Positions 43,998 to 53,083 are shown, counted from the stretch's first letter. The stretch: DNA of 64,000 nucleotides from Anaerotalea alkaliphila (GCF_010179735.1 NZ_JAAEEH010000014.1:1-64000), one strand, 5' to 3'. Translations and numbers: made by a program. The notes: generated from the sequence alone by a model not told the origin.

Positions 43998-46169
43998 TCA
44001 CTTCATGACCCGCATGGCGTTCAGCACCGCCAGCAGGGCCACACCCACGTCCGCGAACACGGCCTCCCACATGCCTGCGAACCCGAAGGCTCCCAGGAGC
44101 AGGACCAGCCCTTTCACCCCCAGGGCGAAGCCGATGTTCTGCCATACGATCCCCCGGGTGCGTCTGGCGATCCGGATTGCCTGGAGGACCTTCTGGGGCT
44201 CGTCGGTCATCAGCACCACGTCCGCCGATTCGATGGCGACGTCCTGGCCCCGGCCGCCCATGGCGATGCCCACGTCCGCCCGGGCCAGGACGGCGGCGTC
44301 GTTGATGCCGTCCCCCACAAAGGCAACAGCACCGGAACCTTTCCTGTCCTTCAGGATCCGCTCCAGCCGCTCAAGCTTGCCTTGGGGGAGCAGCCCTCCA
44401 TAGACCTCGTCCACGCCGATTTCCTTCCCCACCTGGGCCGCCACTTCCGGATGGTCTCCGGAGAGCATGCTCGTCCGGATGCCTTCCTTCCGCAGTGCCT
44501 GGACCATGTCCCTGGCCCCTTCCTTCACCTTGTCCCCAAGGACCACGGTGCCGATCCACTCCCCCTGCAGGGCCATGTGGAGGCGGGTCCTGGCGCCGTC
44601 TTCCCTTTTGGAATCCTGCTGGGGCGGAATCCGGATGCCCAGTTCCTGGAACCAGCCGCCATGCCCCAGATGGAGGACCTCCTCTCCTAAGGGTCCCCTC
44701 CGGGAAGCCTTCAGACCCGAACCCGGAATCTCCTTTAGGAGGGTGACCGGATCCAACTCCGGGGACCCGTAGGCCTCCTGGATGGACTTGGCGATGGGAT
44801 GGTTGGAATAGGCTTCCGCCGATGCCGCCAGGCGGAGCAGGGATCCCCTGTCCCATTCCAAACCTCCGTGGACCTCCTCCACGGAGAACTTCCCTTCCGT
44901 CAGGGTGCCCGTCTTGTCGAAGGCGATGTGCCGGACCCCATGCAGCGCTTCCAGGAACTGGCCGCCCTTGATCAGGATCCCGTGCCGGGAAGCCGCACCG
45001 ATGCCGCCGAAGAAGCCCAGGGGGATGGACACCACCAGGGCGCAGGGACAGGAGACCACCAGGAAGATGAGGGAGCGCCTGAACCACTCCCCGAACAGTT
45101 GGGGACTATGGCCGGCCTCCATCCCCAGGAACAGGGGCGGCAGCACGGCCAGCAAGGCCGCCGTTCCCACCACCGCGGGGGTGTAGACCTTGGCGAACCG
45201 GGTGATGAACTGTTCCGTCTTGGCCTTGTTGCCCGCGGCGTTCTCCACCAGCTCCAAAACCTTCTGCACGGTGGAATCCCCATAGGACTTGACCACTTCC
45301 ACTTCCAGGGGCGCATCCAGATTTATGCTTCCGGAGAGCACCAGGTCCCCCCCCACCAACGCCCGGGGCATGGATTCTCCCGTCAGGGCGCTGGTGTCCA
45401 CTTCTCCCCTGGGGCTCAGGACCGAACCGTCCAAAGGCACCCGCTCTCCCGGCTTGACCAGGATCCTGGCCCCTACGTCCACGGTCCGGGGATCCACCTT
45501 CCGGAAGCCTCCCTCTTCCTGGAGCCAGGCCACTTCCGGCTTGATGTCCATCAGCTTGGCGATGGACCGCCGGGAATGGTTGACCGCCCGGTCCTGGAAC
45601 CATTCTCCGATCCGGTAGAAAAGCATGACCGCCACCGCCTCCGGATATTCGCCGATCAGAAAGGCGCCCAGGGTGGCGATGGACATGAGGAAGTTCTCGT
45701 CGAACACCCGCCCTTTCCGGAGGTTCCCCAGGGCCGTGCCCAGGATCTCCTGTCCCAGCAGGAAATACGCGCCCAGGAAGACGGCAAGCAGGGGAATCCC
45801 TCCACGGAAGCCGGGATCCATCCCCCCCACGCCTTCCTTCCAGAGGACCGCCCAGACGAAGAGCAGGACGCCGGCCAGGAAGCGCTTCCAGCCCAACGAC
45901 GTGTCCGAAGGCTCCCCGCTCCGCCTTCCTTCCGCCGCGTCGCGGACTTGCACATGGGGTTCCAGTTCCTTCACGATGGCGCTGGCCTGGGCCACCAGCC
46001 CTTCCAGAAGCCCTTCCCCGTCCGCCTCGATCACCAGTTTTTTCGTGGCGAAGTTCAGGGAAGCCATCCGCACCCCTTCCAGCCCCTTCGCCTTTTCCTC
46101 GATCTTCACCGCGCAATGGGCGCAGTCCAATCCCTCCAGGACCAGTTCCGTCCTTTGGTTCCTATCCAT
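43998..46169 (-). CDS. cadA: P1B-type heavy-metal ATPase (Cd/Zn/Pb class)
   Basis: 723 residues. One N-terminal heavy-metal domain with GLDC16-AH-C19, actuator LTGES, CPC motif 374-376 (SCPCAL) in the ion pathway, phosphorylated D418 in DKTGTLT, HP dipeptide in SNHPIAKS, and GDGINDAAVLARADVGIAMG. The CPC motif and pairing with CadC-like repressor point to Zn2+/Cd2+/Pb2+ export. ATG 46169 has AGGAGG 8 bases upstream. Last gene of a cadC-cadA operon, 12 bases after cadC. Confidence 0.93.
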   Translation of the reverse strand: MDRNQRTELVLEGLDCAHCAVKIEEKAKGLEGVRMASLNFATKKLVIEADGEGLLEGLVAQASAIVKELEPHVQVRDAAEGRRSGEPSDTSLGWKRFLAGVLLFVWAVLWKEGVGGMDPGFRGGIPLLAVFLGAYFLLGQEILGTALGNLRKGRVFDENFLMSIATLGAFLIGEYPEAVAVMLFYRIGEWFQDRAVNHSRRSIAKLMDIKPEVAWLQEEGGFRKVDPRTVDVGARILVKPGERVPLDGSVLSPRGEVDTSALTGESMPRALVGGDLVLSGSINLDAPLEVEVVKSYGDSTVQKVLELVENAAGNKAKTEQFITRFAKVYTPAVVGTAALLAVLPPLFLGMEAGHSPQLFGEWFRRSLIFLVVSCPCALVVSIPLGFFGGIGAASRHGILIKGGQFLEALHGVRHIAFDKTGTLTEGKFSVEEVHGGLEWDRGSLLRLAASAEAYSNHPIAKSIQEAYGSPELDPVTLLKEIPGSGLKASRRGPLGEEVLHLGHGGWFQELGIRIPPQQDSKREDGARTRLHMALQGEWIGTVVLGDKVKEGARDMVQALRKEGIRTSMLSGDHPEVAAQVGKEIGVDEVYGGLLPQGKLERLERILKDRKGSGAVAFVGDGINDAAVLARADVGIAMGGRGQDVAIESADVVLMTDEPQKVLQAIRIARRTRGIVWQNIGFALGVKGLVLLLGAFGFAGMWEAVFADVGVALLAVLNAMRVMK

Positions 46170-46181
46170 CGGGAACACCTC

Positions 46182-46556
46182 CTAAACTTCCAGAATATGC
46201 AGCAGCCCCTGGTCGATGATGCCCTGCACATGGGCATCGTCCAGGGAATAATGGACGACCTTCCCTTCCTTCCGGCACTTCACCAGGCGGGCTTGCTTCA
46301 GGATCCGCAGCTGGTGGGAGACCGCGGACGGGGTCATCTGCAGCAGGACTGCCAGGTCGCAGACGCACATCTCCTGCCCCAGCAGTGCCCAGAGCAACTT
46401 GATCCGGGTGGAATCCCCGAACACCTTGAACACTTCCGCCAAGTCGTAGAGAATCTCCTCCTTGGGCATGGCCGCCCTTGCCTGGTCGACCACCTCCTGG
46501 TGGATTACGTTGCAACTGCAGCTGGCTGATTCCGCCCGTTTATCTTTCTCTTTCAT
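46182..46556 (-). CDS. cadC: CadC/SmtB-type metal-responsive ArsR repressor
   Basis: 124-residue winged-helix repressor. Both classical metal sites appear: the alpha3N thiolate site C13, C15 with C64, C66 (CSC and CVC), and the alpha5 site D107, H109, H120, E123. It releases DNA when Cd, Pb or Zn binds. ATG 46556 has GGAGGT 7 bases before it; the 46574 ATG lies over that site. The 12-2-12 type operator is at the promoter. Confidence 0.93.
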   Translation of the reverse strand: MKEKDKRAESASCSCNVIHQEVVDQARAAMPKEEILYDLAEVFKVFGDSTRIKLLWALLGQEMCVCDLAVLLQMTPSAVSHQLRILKQARLVKCRKEGKVVHYSLDDAHVQGIIDQGLLHILEV

Positions 46557-46571
46557 CCATGGACCTCCATT

Positions 46572-46625
46572 CATATGAACACTTGTTCATATGTTGATAT
46601 TATCATTCTTTTCCACCGCTGTCAA
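46572..46625 (-). promoter_or_regulatory. cadCA promoter and CadC operator
   Basis: Minus-strand TTGACA (46620-46625), 17-base spacer, TAATAT (46597-46602). Directly downstream is a perfect 10-base inverted repeat CATATGAACA-CT-TGTTCATATG (46572-46593), the known SmtB/CadC operator type, covering the start of transcription. Confidence 0.85.
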
Positions 46626-46634
46626 CGCCCTCCG

Positions 46635-46663
46635 TTGACAGCACACCCAATAGTCCCTATAAT
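46635..46663 (+). promoter_or_regulatory. Promoter of CaCA antiporter / pyrBI
   Basis: Full consensus TTGACA, 17-base spacer, TATAAT. Its -35 lies 9 bases from the divergent cadC -35. Confidence 0.88.
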
Positions 46664-46695
46664 GGTAAAAGAAATCACACCCAAGGAGGAACACA

Positions 46696-47700
46696 ATGGA
46701 CGCATGGATCCTGCACACCCTGGAGCCCCTTTCCACTTTCTGGCTCTTTTTGATCATCTTCGCCACCCTGCTCGCCCTTTCCAAAGGTGCCGACCTGCTG
46801 GTGGACGAGGCCGTCAGCCTCTCCCTCAAGTGGGGGATCCCCAAAATGATTGTAGGCGCCACCATCGTTTCCCTGGGGACCACCCTTCCGGAAGCTTCCG
46901 TATCGGTCCTGGCAGCCATCAACGGAAATGCGGACCTTGCCCTGGGCAACGCCATCGGTTCCATCATCGCCGACTCCGCCCTGATCATCGGAGTCGCCGC
47001 CATGCTGGGCAAGCTGTATGTGGATCCCGTCTCCATCAACCACCAGGGGCGGGTCCAGATCGGAGCGGTGCTGCTGCTCTCCGTCATCAGCCTCCCCTTC
47101 TTCTCCCTGGGAGAGGCCAACGGCCGGATCCACCAATGGCTGGGCTTCCTGCTGCTGGCCCTGCTGGCGGCCTACATCTTCACCTCCATCCATTGGGCCC
47201 GCAGTTCCCACACCAGCACCGAACTGGAGGCGGACCAATCCCCCCTCTTCCTGATGCTGGCCAAACTCATCGGCGGCGGCGCCCTGGTGATCCTCTCCTC
47301 CAAGCTCCTGATTCCCAGTGTGGAGCTGGCGGCCGTGCGGGTTGGGATTCCCCAGAGCGTCATCGCCGCCACCCTGGTGGCCTTCGGCACCAGCCTGCCC
47401 GAGCTGATGACCGCCATCACCGCCGCCCGGAAGGGCCATGGGGAATTGGCCATCGGGAACATCATCGGCGCCGATATCTTGAACGTGCTGTTCGTGGTGG
47501 GCGCCGCGGCAGCCGCAACCCCCGCCGGCCTGGTGGTCCCCCTGGAATTCTACAAGCTCCAGATTCCGGCCATGCTGCTGATCGTGCTCCTTTTCCGGAT
47601 CTTCTGCAAGGCCAAGAAGATGCACCTGGGCAGGAGGGAGGGCGTCGTCATGCTGTCCCTCTACGGCCTGTACCTGCTCCTGAACTACACCATCATCTGA
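46696..47700 (+). CDS. CaCA-family Ca2+(Na+)/H+ antiporter, YrbG-like
   Basis: 334 residues, about ten helices in two inverted repeats. Both alpha repeats are clear: GATIVSLGTTLPEASVS with GNAIGSIIAD (about 54-94), and ATLVAFGTSLPELMTA with GNIIGADILN (about 222-263). Prokaryotic members exchange calcium or sodium across the membrane. AAGGAGG is 6 bases before ATG. pyrB starts 53 bases downstream, so the strong promoter probably also reads pyrBI. Confidence 0.9.
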   Translation: MDAWILHTLEPLSTFWLFLIIFATLLALSKGADLLVDEAVSLSLKWGIPKMIVGATIVSLGTTLPEASVSVLAAINGNADLALGNAIGSIIADSALIIGVAAMLGKLYVDPVSINHQGRVQIGAVLLLSVISLPFFSLGEANGRIHQWLGFLLLALLAAYIFTSIHWARSSHTSTELEADQSPLFLMLAKLIGGGALVILSSKLLIPSVELAAVRVGIPQSVIAATLVAFGTSLPELMTAITAARKGHGELAIGNIIGADILNVLFVVGAAAAATPAGLVVPLEFYKLQIPAMLLIVLLFRIFCKAKKMHLGRREGVVMLSLYGLYLLLNYTII

Positions 47701-47753
47701 CCCGGGACCTCTTCCACCCACCTTTTCCAAACCTATAGAAAAAAGGAGATCGA

Positions 47754-48674
47754 ATGCTAAAAGGCAGACATATCATCGAATCAACCGACTTGTCCCTGGA
47801 AGAACTGGAATCCCTCTTCCAGCTGGCGGAGCGGATCGTGGAGGCTCCCCAGCGGTTTTCGGACCGCGGCAGAGGCAAAATCCTTGCAACCCTGTTCTAC
47901 GAACCCTCCACCCGCACCCGCTTCAGCTTCGAGGCGGCCATGCTGCGGCTGGGCGGCCAGGTCATCGGCTTCTCCGAACCCGGCTCCTCTTCCGCCGCCA
48001 AGGGGGAAAGCATCGGCGACACCATCCGTACCGTGGGCTGCTACGCGGATGCGGCCGTCATGCGCCATCCCAAGGAGGGCGCCCCCCGGCTGGCCTCCAA
48101 ATTCAGCAGCATCCCCGTGATCAACGCCGGTGACGGGGGACACCAGCATCCCACCCAGACCTTGACGGACCTGCTGACCATCCGCCGCCTGAAGGGAGAC
48201 ATTTCCAACAAGACCATCGGCCTTTGCGGGGACCTGATGTTCGGCCGCACGGTCCACTCCCTGGTGAACGCCCTGGCCCAATACGATAACCTCCACTTCG
48301 TCTTCATCTCCCCTCCGGAACTCACCATCCCCCCCTACATCCTGGAGGAACTGGGCTCCAACACCTATGAGCAGACCAACGACCTGGAAGCCGTCATGGG
48401 CAAGCTGGACATCCTCTACATGACCCGCATCCAGCGGGAGCGCTTCTTCAACGAGGAGGAATACCTGCGGTTGAAAGGCTACTATATCCTGGACGCCGAG
48501 AAGATGGAACTGGCCAAGGAGGACATGATCGTCATGCATCCCCTTCCCAGGGTGGACGAGATCGCCCCAGAGGTGGACAGGGACCCCAGGGCCGTCTACT
48601 TCCAGCAGGCAAAATTCGGCATGTACATCCGGATGGCTCTGATCATGGAGCTTCTGGGATTGGGAGGTGAATAG
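47754..48674 (+). CDS. pyrB: Aspartate carbamoyltransferase catalytic subunit
   Basis: 306 residues. Carbamoyl phosphate site [12 protein letters not shown] (about 49-60), [12 protein letters not shown] and [10 protein letters not shown] are all present. Forms carbamoyl aspartate in pyrimidine synthesis. AAAAGGAG precedes ATG. It overlaps or abuts pyrI, so it belongs to the dodecameric, regulated ATCase class. Located after an ion antiporter gene without an obvious own promoter. Confidence 0.97.
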   Translation: MLKGRHIIESTDLSLEELESLFQLAERIVEAPQRFSDRGRGKILATLFYEPSTRTRFSFEAAMLRLGGQVIGFSEPGSSSAAKGESIGDTIRTVGCYADAAVMRHPKEGAPRLASKFSSIPVINAGDGGHQHPTQTLTDLLTIRRLKGDISNKTIGLCGDLMFGRTVHSLVNALAQYDNLHFVFISPPELTIPPYILEELGSNTYEQTNDLEAVMGKLDILYMTRIQRERFFNEEEYLRLKGYYILDAEKMELAKEDMIVMHPLPRVDEIAPEVDRDPRAVYFQQAKFGMYIRMALIMELLGLGGE

Positions 48675-48675
48675 C

Positions 48676-49098
48676 GTGTTGAACATCAACGGAATCAAGC
48701 GGGGCATCGTCATCGACCACATCAAGCCGGGCCTGGGCTTCAAGATCTTCCGGGAACTGAAGCTGGACGAGGTGGACTACACCACGGCACTGATCAAGAA
48801 TGCACCCTCCGACAAACTGGGCACCAAGGACCTGATCAAAATCGATAACGAGATCGACCTGGACCTGGATGTCCTGGGCCTGATCGACCCGGACCTGACC
48901 ATCTGCATCATCGAAAACGAGCAGGTGGTGAAGAAGATCAAACTGGCCCTTCCAAAGGCTGTCACCGGAATCCTCCAGTGCAAGAACCCCCGCTGCATCA
49001 CCTCGGTGGAACCCCATGTGGAGACCACCTTCCTCCTGGTGGATGCGGCCACGAAGGCCTACAAGTGCGAATACTGCAACAGCCGGACTTCCCTATAG
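48676..49098 (+). CDS. pyrI: Aspartate carbamoyltransferase regulatory subunit
   Basis: 140 residues. Nucleotide-binding N-terminal part (KRGIVIDHIKPG) and a C-terminal zinc domain with cysteines in CKNPRC and CEYC (C-x5-C, C-x2-C), which couples to PyrB. Start GTG 48676 has GGGAGG 8 bases upstream, inside the pyrB end; an in-frame GTG at 48667 or TTG at 48679 is possible. CTP (made by the pyrG product) is the usual inhibitor. Confidence 0.95.
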   Translation: MLNINGIKRGIVIDHIKPGLGFKIFRELKLDEVDYTTALIKNAPSDKLGTKDLIKIDNEIDLDLDVLGLIDPDLTICIIENEQVVKKIKLALPKAVTGILQCKNPRCITSVEPHVETTFLLVDAATKAYKCEYCNSRTSL

Positions 49099-49115
49099 GG
49101 ATCCGGATTCCAAAC

Positions 49116-49160
49116 CAAATGAAAGAAGCGGCCCCCATCGGGAGCCGCTTCTTTCATTTG
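49116..49160. terminator. Bidirectional terminator
   Basis: 17-base arms (49116-49132, 49144-49160) around an 11-base loop, after pyrI. The right arm contains the last codons of the convergent aminotransferase gene. Confidence 0.85.
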
Positions 49161-50338
49161 TAGTTCTCCATCAGCTTGGTGAAGGCGTCCAGGGAGTTTT
49201 CCACCCGCTCCCGGGAGATGCAGTAGGCGATCCGCACATGCCCCGGACAGCCGAAGGCGCTTCCCGGCACCATCAGGATGTTGTACCTTTTCGCGTCTTC
49301 GCAGAACTTGACGTCATCCTGGATGGGGGACTTGGGGAAGAGGTAGAATGCGCCCTCCGGCTTCACGCAGGAAATGCCGATGGCGGTCAGATGCCCGTAG
49401 AGCATGTCCCTATTCCGCTTGTAGTAGTCCACATCCACCTCCGCATCCAGGCTCCTGGCCACCACCTTCTGGAACAGGGAGGGGGCGTTCACGAAGCCCA
49501 GGATCCGGTTCGCCACGTTCAACGCACCCATCAGCTCCTGAAAATCGGCCGCCTCCGGATTCACCACCAGATAGCCAATCCTTTCCCCGGGGAGGGACAG
49601 GGATTTGCTGTAGGAATAGCCGATGATGCTGTTCTTGTGGTACTTGAGCAGATAAGGCACCTCTGCCCCGTCATAGGTCAACTCCCTGTAGGGCTCGTCG
49701 GAGACCAGGAAGATGTCCGTCCCATGCTCCGCTTCCTTCTCCCTAAGGACCTGCGCCAACTGTTCCATGGTCCCCGCCGTATAGACGACGCCGGTGGGGT
49801 TGTTGGGGGAATTCACGATCACCACCTTGGTCCTAGCCGTGATGGCCCGGCGCAGGCCCTCCACATCCGGCTGGAAGGTCTTGGTGTCCGCAGGGACCAC
49901 CACCAGCTTGGCGTTGTAGTTGGCCGCATAGTTCCGGTACTCCCCGAAGAAGGGGGCGAAGACCACCACCTCGTCCCCGGGATTCAGCAGGGACTTGAAG
50001 GTGATGTTCAGGCCGCCGGCGGCGCCGCAGGTCATGATGATGCTTTCCCCGCCCAGGGCCAGGCCGTACTTCTGGTCCAGATGGCGGGCGATCCCCTCCC
50101 GGACGTCCTCAAAACCGGAGTTGTTCATGTACCCGTGGACCGCCATGGGTTCTTCCTGGTCCAGGATGTCCAGGATGGCTTCCTTCACCCTGGCCGGAGG
50201 CTGGACGTTGGGATTCCCCAGGCTGAAGTCGTATACGTTCTCCAGTCCATGGATTTCCGCCAGCCGTTTCCCTTCTTCGAACATGGCCCGGATGACCGAG
50301 CTGTTGGCCACCAGGGTTTTCATTTGCTCTGAAATCAT
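49154..50338 (-). CDS. PLP-dependent class I aminotransferase
   Basis: 394 residues, fold type I. NSPNNPTG binding segment, SDEPYRELTYDG, the PLP lysine in SYSKSLSLPGERIGY, and a C-terminal Arg in HVRIAYC. Closest to aspartate/alanine-type aminotransferases; substrate unresolved. AAGGAG lies 7 bases before ATG 50338. It is the last gene of the MBL - arsR - OYE - aminotransferase operon, 13 bases after the OYE gene. Confidence 0.9.
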   Translation of the reverse strand: MISEQMKTLVANSSVIRAMFEEGKRLAEIHGLENVYDFSLGNPNVQPPARVKEAILDILDQEEPMAVHGYMNNSGFEDVREGIARHLDQKYGLALGGESIIMTCGAAGGLNITFKSLLNPGDEVVVFAPFFGEYRNYAANYNAKLVVVPADTKTFQPDVEGLRRAITARTKVVIVNSPNNPTGVVYTAGTMEQLAQVLREKEAEHGTDIFLVSDEPYRELTYDGAEVPYLLKYHKNSIIGYSYSKSLSLPGERIGYLVVNPEAADFQELMGALNVANRILGFVNAPSLFQKVVARSLDAEVDVDYYKRNRDMLYGHLTAIGISCVKPEGAFYLFPKSPIQDDVKFCEDAKRYNILMVPGSAFGCPGHVRIAYCISRERVENSLDAFTKLMENYK

Positions 50339-50351
50339 ATCGTTTCTCCTT

Positions 50352-51368
50352 CTATTTGCTCCGTACATAGGGGGCGGGCCAGGGGATGTCCACCTTCAGC
50401 TTTCTGGCCGCCTGGAGGGGCCAGTAGGGGTTGCGCAGCAGCTCCCTTCCCAGGAACACCAGGTCCCCCCGGCCGTTCCAGATGATCTCGTCCGCCATTC
50501 CCGGCTCCGTCACCAGGCCTCCCACGATGACAGGCAGCCCCGTTCCCTCCTTCATCAGCTTCCCGGTTTCGATCTGGTATCCCGGATAGCTGAGGACGGC
50601 GGAAGGCAGCACGCCTCCCGTGCTCACATGGATCATGTCGATGCCTTCCTGCTTGCAGTGGTTGATGATTCCCGCCACATCCGATTCCGTGTTCCCCTCC
50701 GCGTGGTACTCCTTGCTGGAAACCCGGAGCATCAGCGGGTTCTCCTCCGGCCATTCCTGCCGCACCGCCCTGGTCACCTCCCACAGGAACCTTCCCCTGT
50801 TCTCCATGCTTCCGCCGTAGGCGTCCTCCCGCTTGTTGCACAGCGGCGTCATGAACTGGTTGATGAGGTAGCCGTGGGCGCCATGGATCTCGATGATGTC
50901 GAACCCCGCCTCCCGGGCCCTCCTGGCCCCCTGGCGGAAATCCTCCACCACCCGACCGATGTCCTCCAGGGTCATGGCATGGGGCACCTGGAAATCCTCG
51001 TCAAACCGGACCGGACTGGGTGCCATGCAGTGCTCCACCGACAGCTTGGCCTTCCGTCCCGCATGTCCCAGCTGGATGGCCGCCTTGGCTCCGTACTTGT
51101 GGATCAGGTCCGCCACTTCCTTCAGTCCCGGGACATGCTCGTCCGACCAGATCCCCAGGTCCCCGTCCAGGATCCTTCCCTCGGGGGAAACCGCCGTAGC
51201 CTCCACCACAATCAGTCCCACGCCCCCGATGGCTCGGGTGGCGTAATGGATCCGATGCCAATCCTCCACGAATCCGTCCACCGCCTGCACCATGCACATG
51301 GGCGGCATCACGATTCTGTTCTTCAACTCCACGTTTTTGATCTTAAAAGGGCTAAACAACCCAGACAT
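50352..51368 (-). CDS. Old yellow enzyme family flavin oxidoreductase (NamA/YqjM-like)
   Basis: 338 residues, FMN TIM barrel. MPPMCM (with the redox-tuning Cys of the thermophilic-like/YqjM class), IQLGHAGRKA, GFDIIEIHGAHGYLINQFMTPLCNKR with the active-site pair, and VGGLVTEPGMADE near the C-terminus. It reduces activated alkenes with NAD(P)H; the physiological substrate is unknown. ATG 51368 has GGAGGAGAAGGT upstream. Sits between arsR and the aminotransferase with 26- and 13-base gaps. Confidence 0.9.
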   Translation of the reverse strand: MSGLFSPFKIKNVELKNRIVMPPMCMVQAVDGFVEDWHRIHYATRAIGGVGLIVVEATAVSPEGRILDGDLGIWSDEHVPGLKEVADLIHKYGAKAAIQLGHAGRKAKLSVEHCMAPSPVRFDEDFQVPHAMTLEDIGRVVEDFRQGARRAREAGFDIIEIHGAHGYLINQFMTPLCNKREDAYGGSMENRGRFLWEVTRAVRQEWPEENPLMLRVSSKEYHAEGNTESDVAGIINHCKQEGIDMIHVSTGGVLPSAVLSYPGYQIETGKLMKEGTGLPVIVGGLVTEPGMADEIIWNGRGDLVFLGRELLRNPYWPLQAARKLKVDIPWPAPYVRSK

Positions 51369-51394
51369 ACCTTCTCCTCCCGTTCCCTTCCCTG

Positions 51395-51706
51395 TCAGCA
51401 CTGTTTGCAGCGTTGCCCCTCCCCGGGACTTGCCGCCTCCACCTCCTGGAAAAAGGCGCCCAGCAGGGCCGCCTTCTCCCGGTTGACGGAATACCGCATC
51501 CAGACGCCGTCTTTCCTGACATCCACCAGCCCGCTCCCGCACAGGATCTTCATGTGGTAGGAAAGGGTGGGCTGGGTGATCCTGAAGGCCTCCAGCAGGT
51601 TGCATGCGCAAAGCTCCTCCCCCGCCAGCATGGAATAGATCCGAAGCCTCGTTTCATCGGACAGGGCTTTCATGTATACGGTGAACTGCTTGTGGTCATC
51701 CAACAT
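51395..51706 (-). CDS. ArsR-family repressor with Cys pairs
   Basis: 103-residue winged-helix protein. LCAC (C33, C35) sits in the ArsR-type position ELCACNLLE and the recognition helix reads TQPTLSYHMKIL. A second pair, C100-x2-C103, is at the very C-terminus. These match the As(III)/thiol-responsive branch of ArsR rather than the CadC type. No arsenate or arsenite transport gene is nearby, so it may sense another thiophilic or redox signal. ATG 51706 has GGAGG 8 bases upstream. Confidence 0.87.
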   Translation of the reverse strand: MLDDHKQFTVYMKALSDETRLRIYSMLAGEELCACNLLEAFRITQPTLSYHMKILCGSGLVDVRKDGVWMRYSVNREKAALLGAFFQEVEAASPGEGQRCKQC

Positions 51707-51721
51707 CCGCATCGCCTCCCC

Positions 51722-52447
51722 TCAACCCAGGAACTCCAGGTTCCGTCGGTGTGTTTCCATCGCGGCCTCCCCCCGGACCTCCAGGTCCCCGCCGGACTGC
51801 AGCCCGCGCAGGTAGCGGATGGTCCCCTCCAGGTCCTCCAGGTCCAGCTCCAGGCTATGTCCCGCCAGGATCCGCCGGGGCCTGAGCTTTCGGTACCTTT
51901 CCAGGGTGGCCACATACCGGTCCAAGTCCCTGTCCTCCACATAGGGAAGGGGCCGCTCCAGGTTGTCCCCCACATACAGGATCCCCCTGGGACGGTCGAA
52001 GAGGGAGATGCTGTCCGCCGTGTGTCCCGGGGAGTGGAAGACCTCCAATCCGTCCTCCGGAAAAAAAAGGCTCTCCCCAAAGGTCAGGTCCGGCAGCACC
52101 TTCTCCACCAGGCCCATCCTGTGCTCCCCGTTCATCCGGATCTGGCTGTCCCATTCCTCTTCCAGCCGCTTCCGGCAGGAGGCATGGGCCACAATCCAGG
52201 CCCCGTTGAAGAATCCGTTCCCCCAGACATGGTCCCAGTGGAAGTGGGTGTTGAAGACCACCACCTTCTTCCCGCCCCAATCCAAGTCCCCGGCGTTCCT
52301 GACCTCCTCCATCCCTGCCGGTCCGCAGAAGGTGTCGACCACGTAGATGGTCCCCCGTCCTTCCAGCACATGCACATGGGTCTCCCATTCCTTCAGCGTG
52401 TCGAAGGTGTAGGTCCATGCCTTTGGATGGATCCGCCGCTTCCTCAT
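51722..52447 (-). CDS. Metallo-beta-lactamase-fold hydrolase
   Basis: 241 residues. Metal motif THFHWDH (H68, H70, D72, H73), SPGHTADS, VGDNLERP and LAGHS supply the rest of the di-metal site. Likely cytoplasmic hydrolase (glyoxalase II-like or thioesterase), no signal peptide. AAGGAG is 9 bases before ATG 52447. First gene of a four-gene operon with its repressor second, which suggests it is part of the regulated response. Confidence 0.85.
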   Translation of the reverse strand: MRKRRIHPKAWTYTFDTLKEWETHVHVLEGRGTIYVVDTFCGPAGMEEVRNAGDLDWGGKKVVVFNTHFHWDHVWGNGFFNGAWIVAHASCRKRLEEEWDSQIRMNGEHRMGLVEKVLPDLTFGESLFFPEDGLEVFHSPGHTADSISLFDRPRGILYVGDNLERPLPYVEDRDLDRYVATLERYRKLRPRRILAGHSLELDLEDLEGTIRYLRGLQSGGDLEVRGEAAMETHRRNLEFLG

Positions 52448-52590
52448 TTCCAAATTCTCCTTTATTCCACCTTTACACCTGTTTGATTTCTCCGCGCGCA
52501 TCCATAGATTTCGATATATGGATGTTTACCCCTAATTTTACGCATCCTTGGGTTTCCTGTCAACCTGTTTTTCCACCTTCCCGACAACGT

Positions 52591-52622
52591 GGAAAGGGAC
52601 GGCCCTAGGGCCGTCCCTTTCC
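52591..52622. terminator. Terminator after hsp20
   Basis: A perfect 32-base palindrome (16-base arms, no loop bases) starting 11 bases beyond the hsp20 stop and lying ahead of the MBL operon. It shares GGAAAGGGACG/CGTCCCTTTCC with the terminator at 22987-23025. Confidence 0.8.
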
Positions 52623-52633
52623 GATTCCTGCAT

Positions 52634-53083
52634 TTATTGGATATCGATGCTCTTCTTTTTGGGTTGTTCCGGTTCCTTCTTCGGAAGCTCCAGTGTCAGG
52701 ACGCCTTCCTCCAGCTTGGCTTGGATGCCTTCCGCGTCCACGCCCTCCAGGCGGAAGCTGCGTTTCAGGTTCATGCTTCTTCTTTCCTTGCGCACATACT
52801 GTTCCTTCTCCTCGTCGATCTCTTCCTTCTTCTCGACGCTGATGAACAGGACATCATTGTCCACCTCTACGGAAAGCTCCTCTTTCTTCACACCCGGCAG
52901 GTCCGCATAGACCAGGTAGGCGTTCTCCGTCTCCTTGATGTCCACACGCATGTGTCCTGGGCTCAAAGCCGGCGCGTTCATTGAAGGTTCATTGAAGAAA
53001 TCGTCAAAGAATTTGTCCACATCCCAGAATCCGTTGCTTGTCAGATAACCGTTTCCTCTCCTATAAGGGGTAAGTCCGAACAT
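52634..53083 (-). CDS. hsp20: Small heat shock protein Hsp20
   Basis: 149-residue alpha-crystallin-family chaperone. Alpha-crystallin domain from about 45 to 140 (VDIKETENAYLVYADLPGVKKEELSVEV...LEEGVLTLELPK), with an acidic middle and a C-terminal KKKSIDIQ tail related to the I-x-I anchor. Prevents aggregation of unfolded proteins. ATG 53083 has GGAGG 8 bases upstream. Controlled by CIRCE/HrcA. Confidence 0.95.
   Translation of the reverse strand: MFGLTPYRRGNGYLTSNGFWDVDKFFDDFFNEPSMNAPALSPGHMRVDIKETENAYLVYADLPGVKKEELSVEVDNDVLFISVEKKEEIDEEKEQYVRKERRSMNLKRSFRLEGVDAEGIQAKLEEGVLTLELPKKEPEQPKKKSIDIQ

Noticed and set aside
46577-46588. LexA box GAACACTTGTTC before cadC
   Set aside because: It is the core of a longer symmetrical CATATGAACA/TGTTCATATG repeat typical of SmtB/CadC, so I call it a CadC operator.
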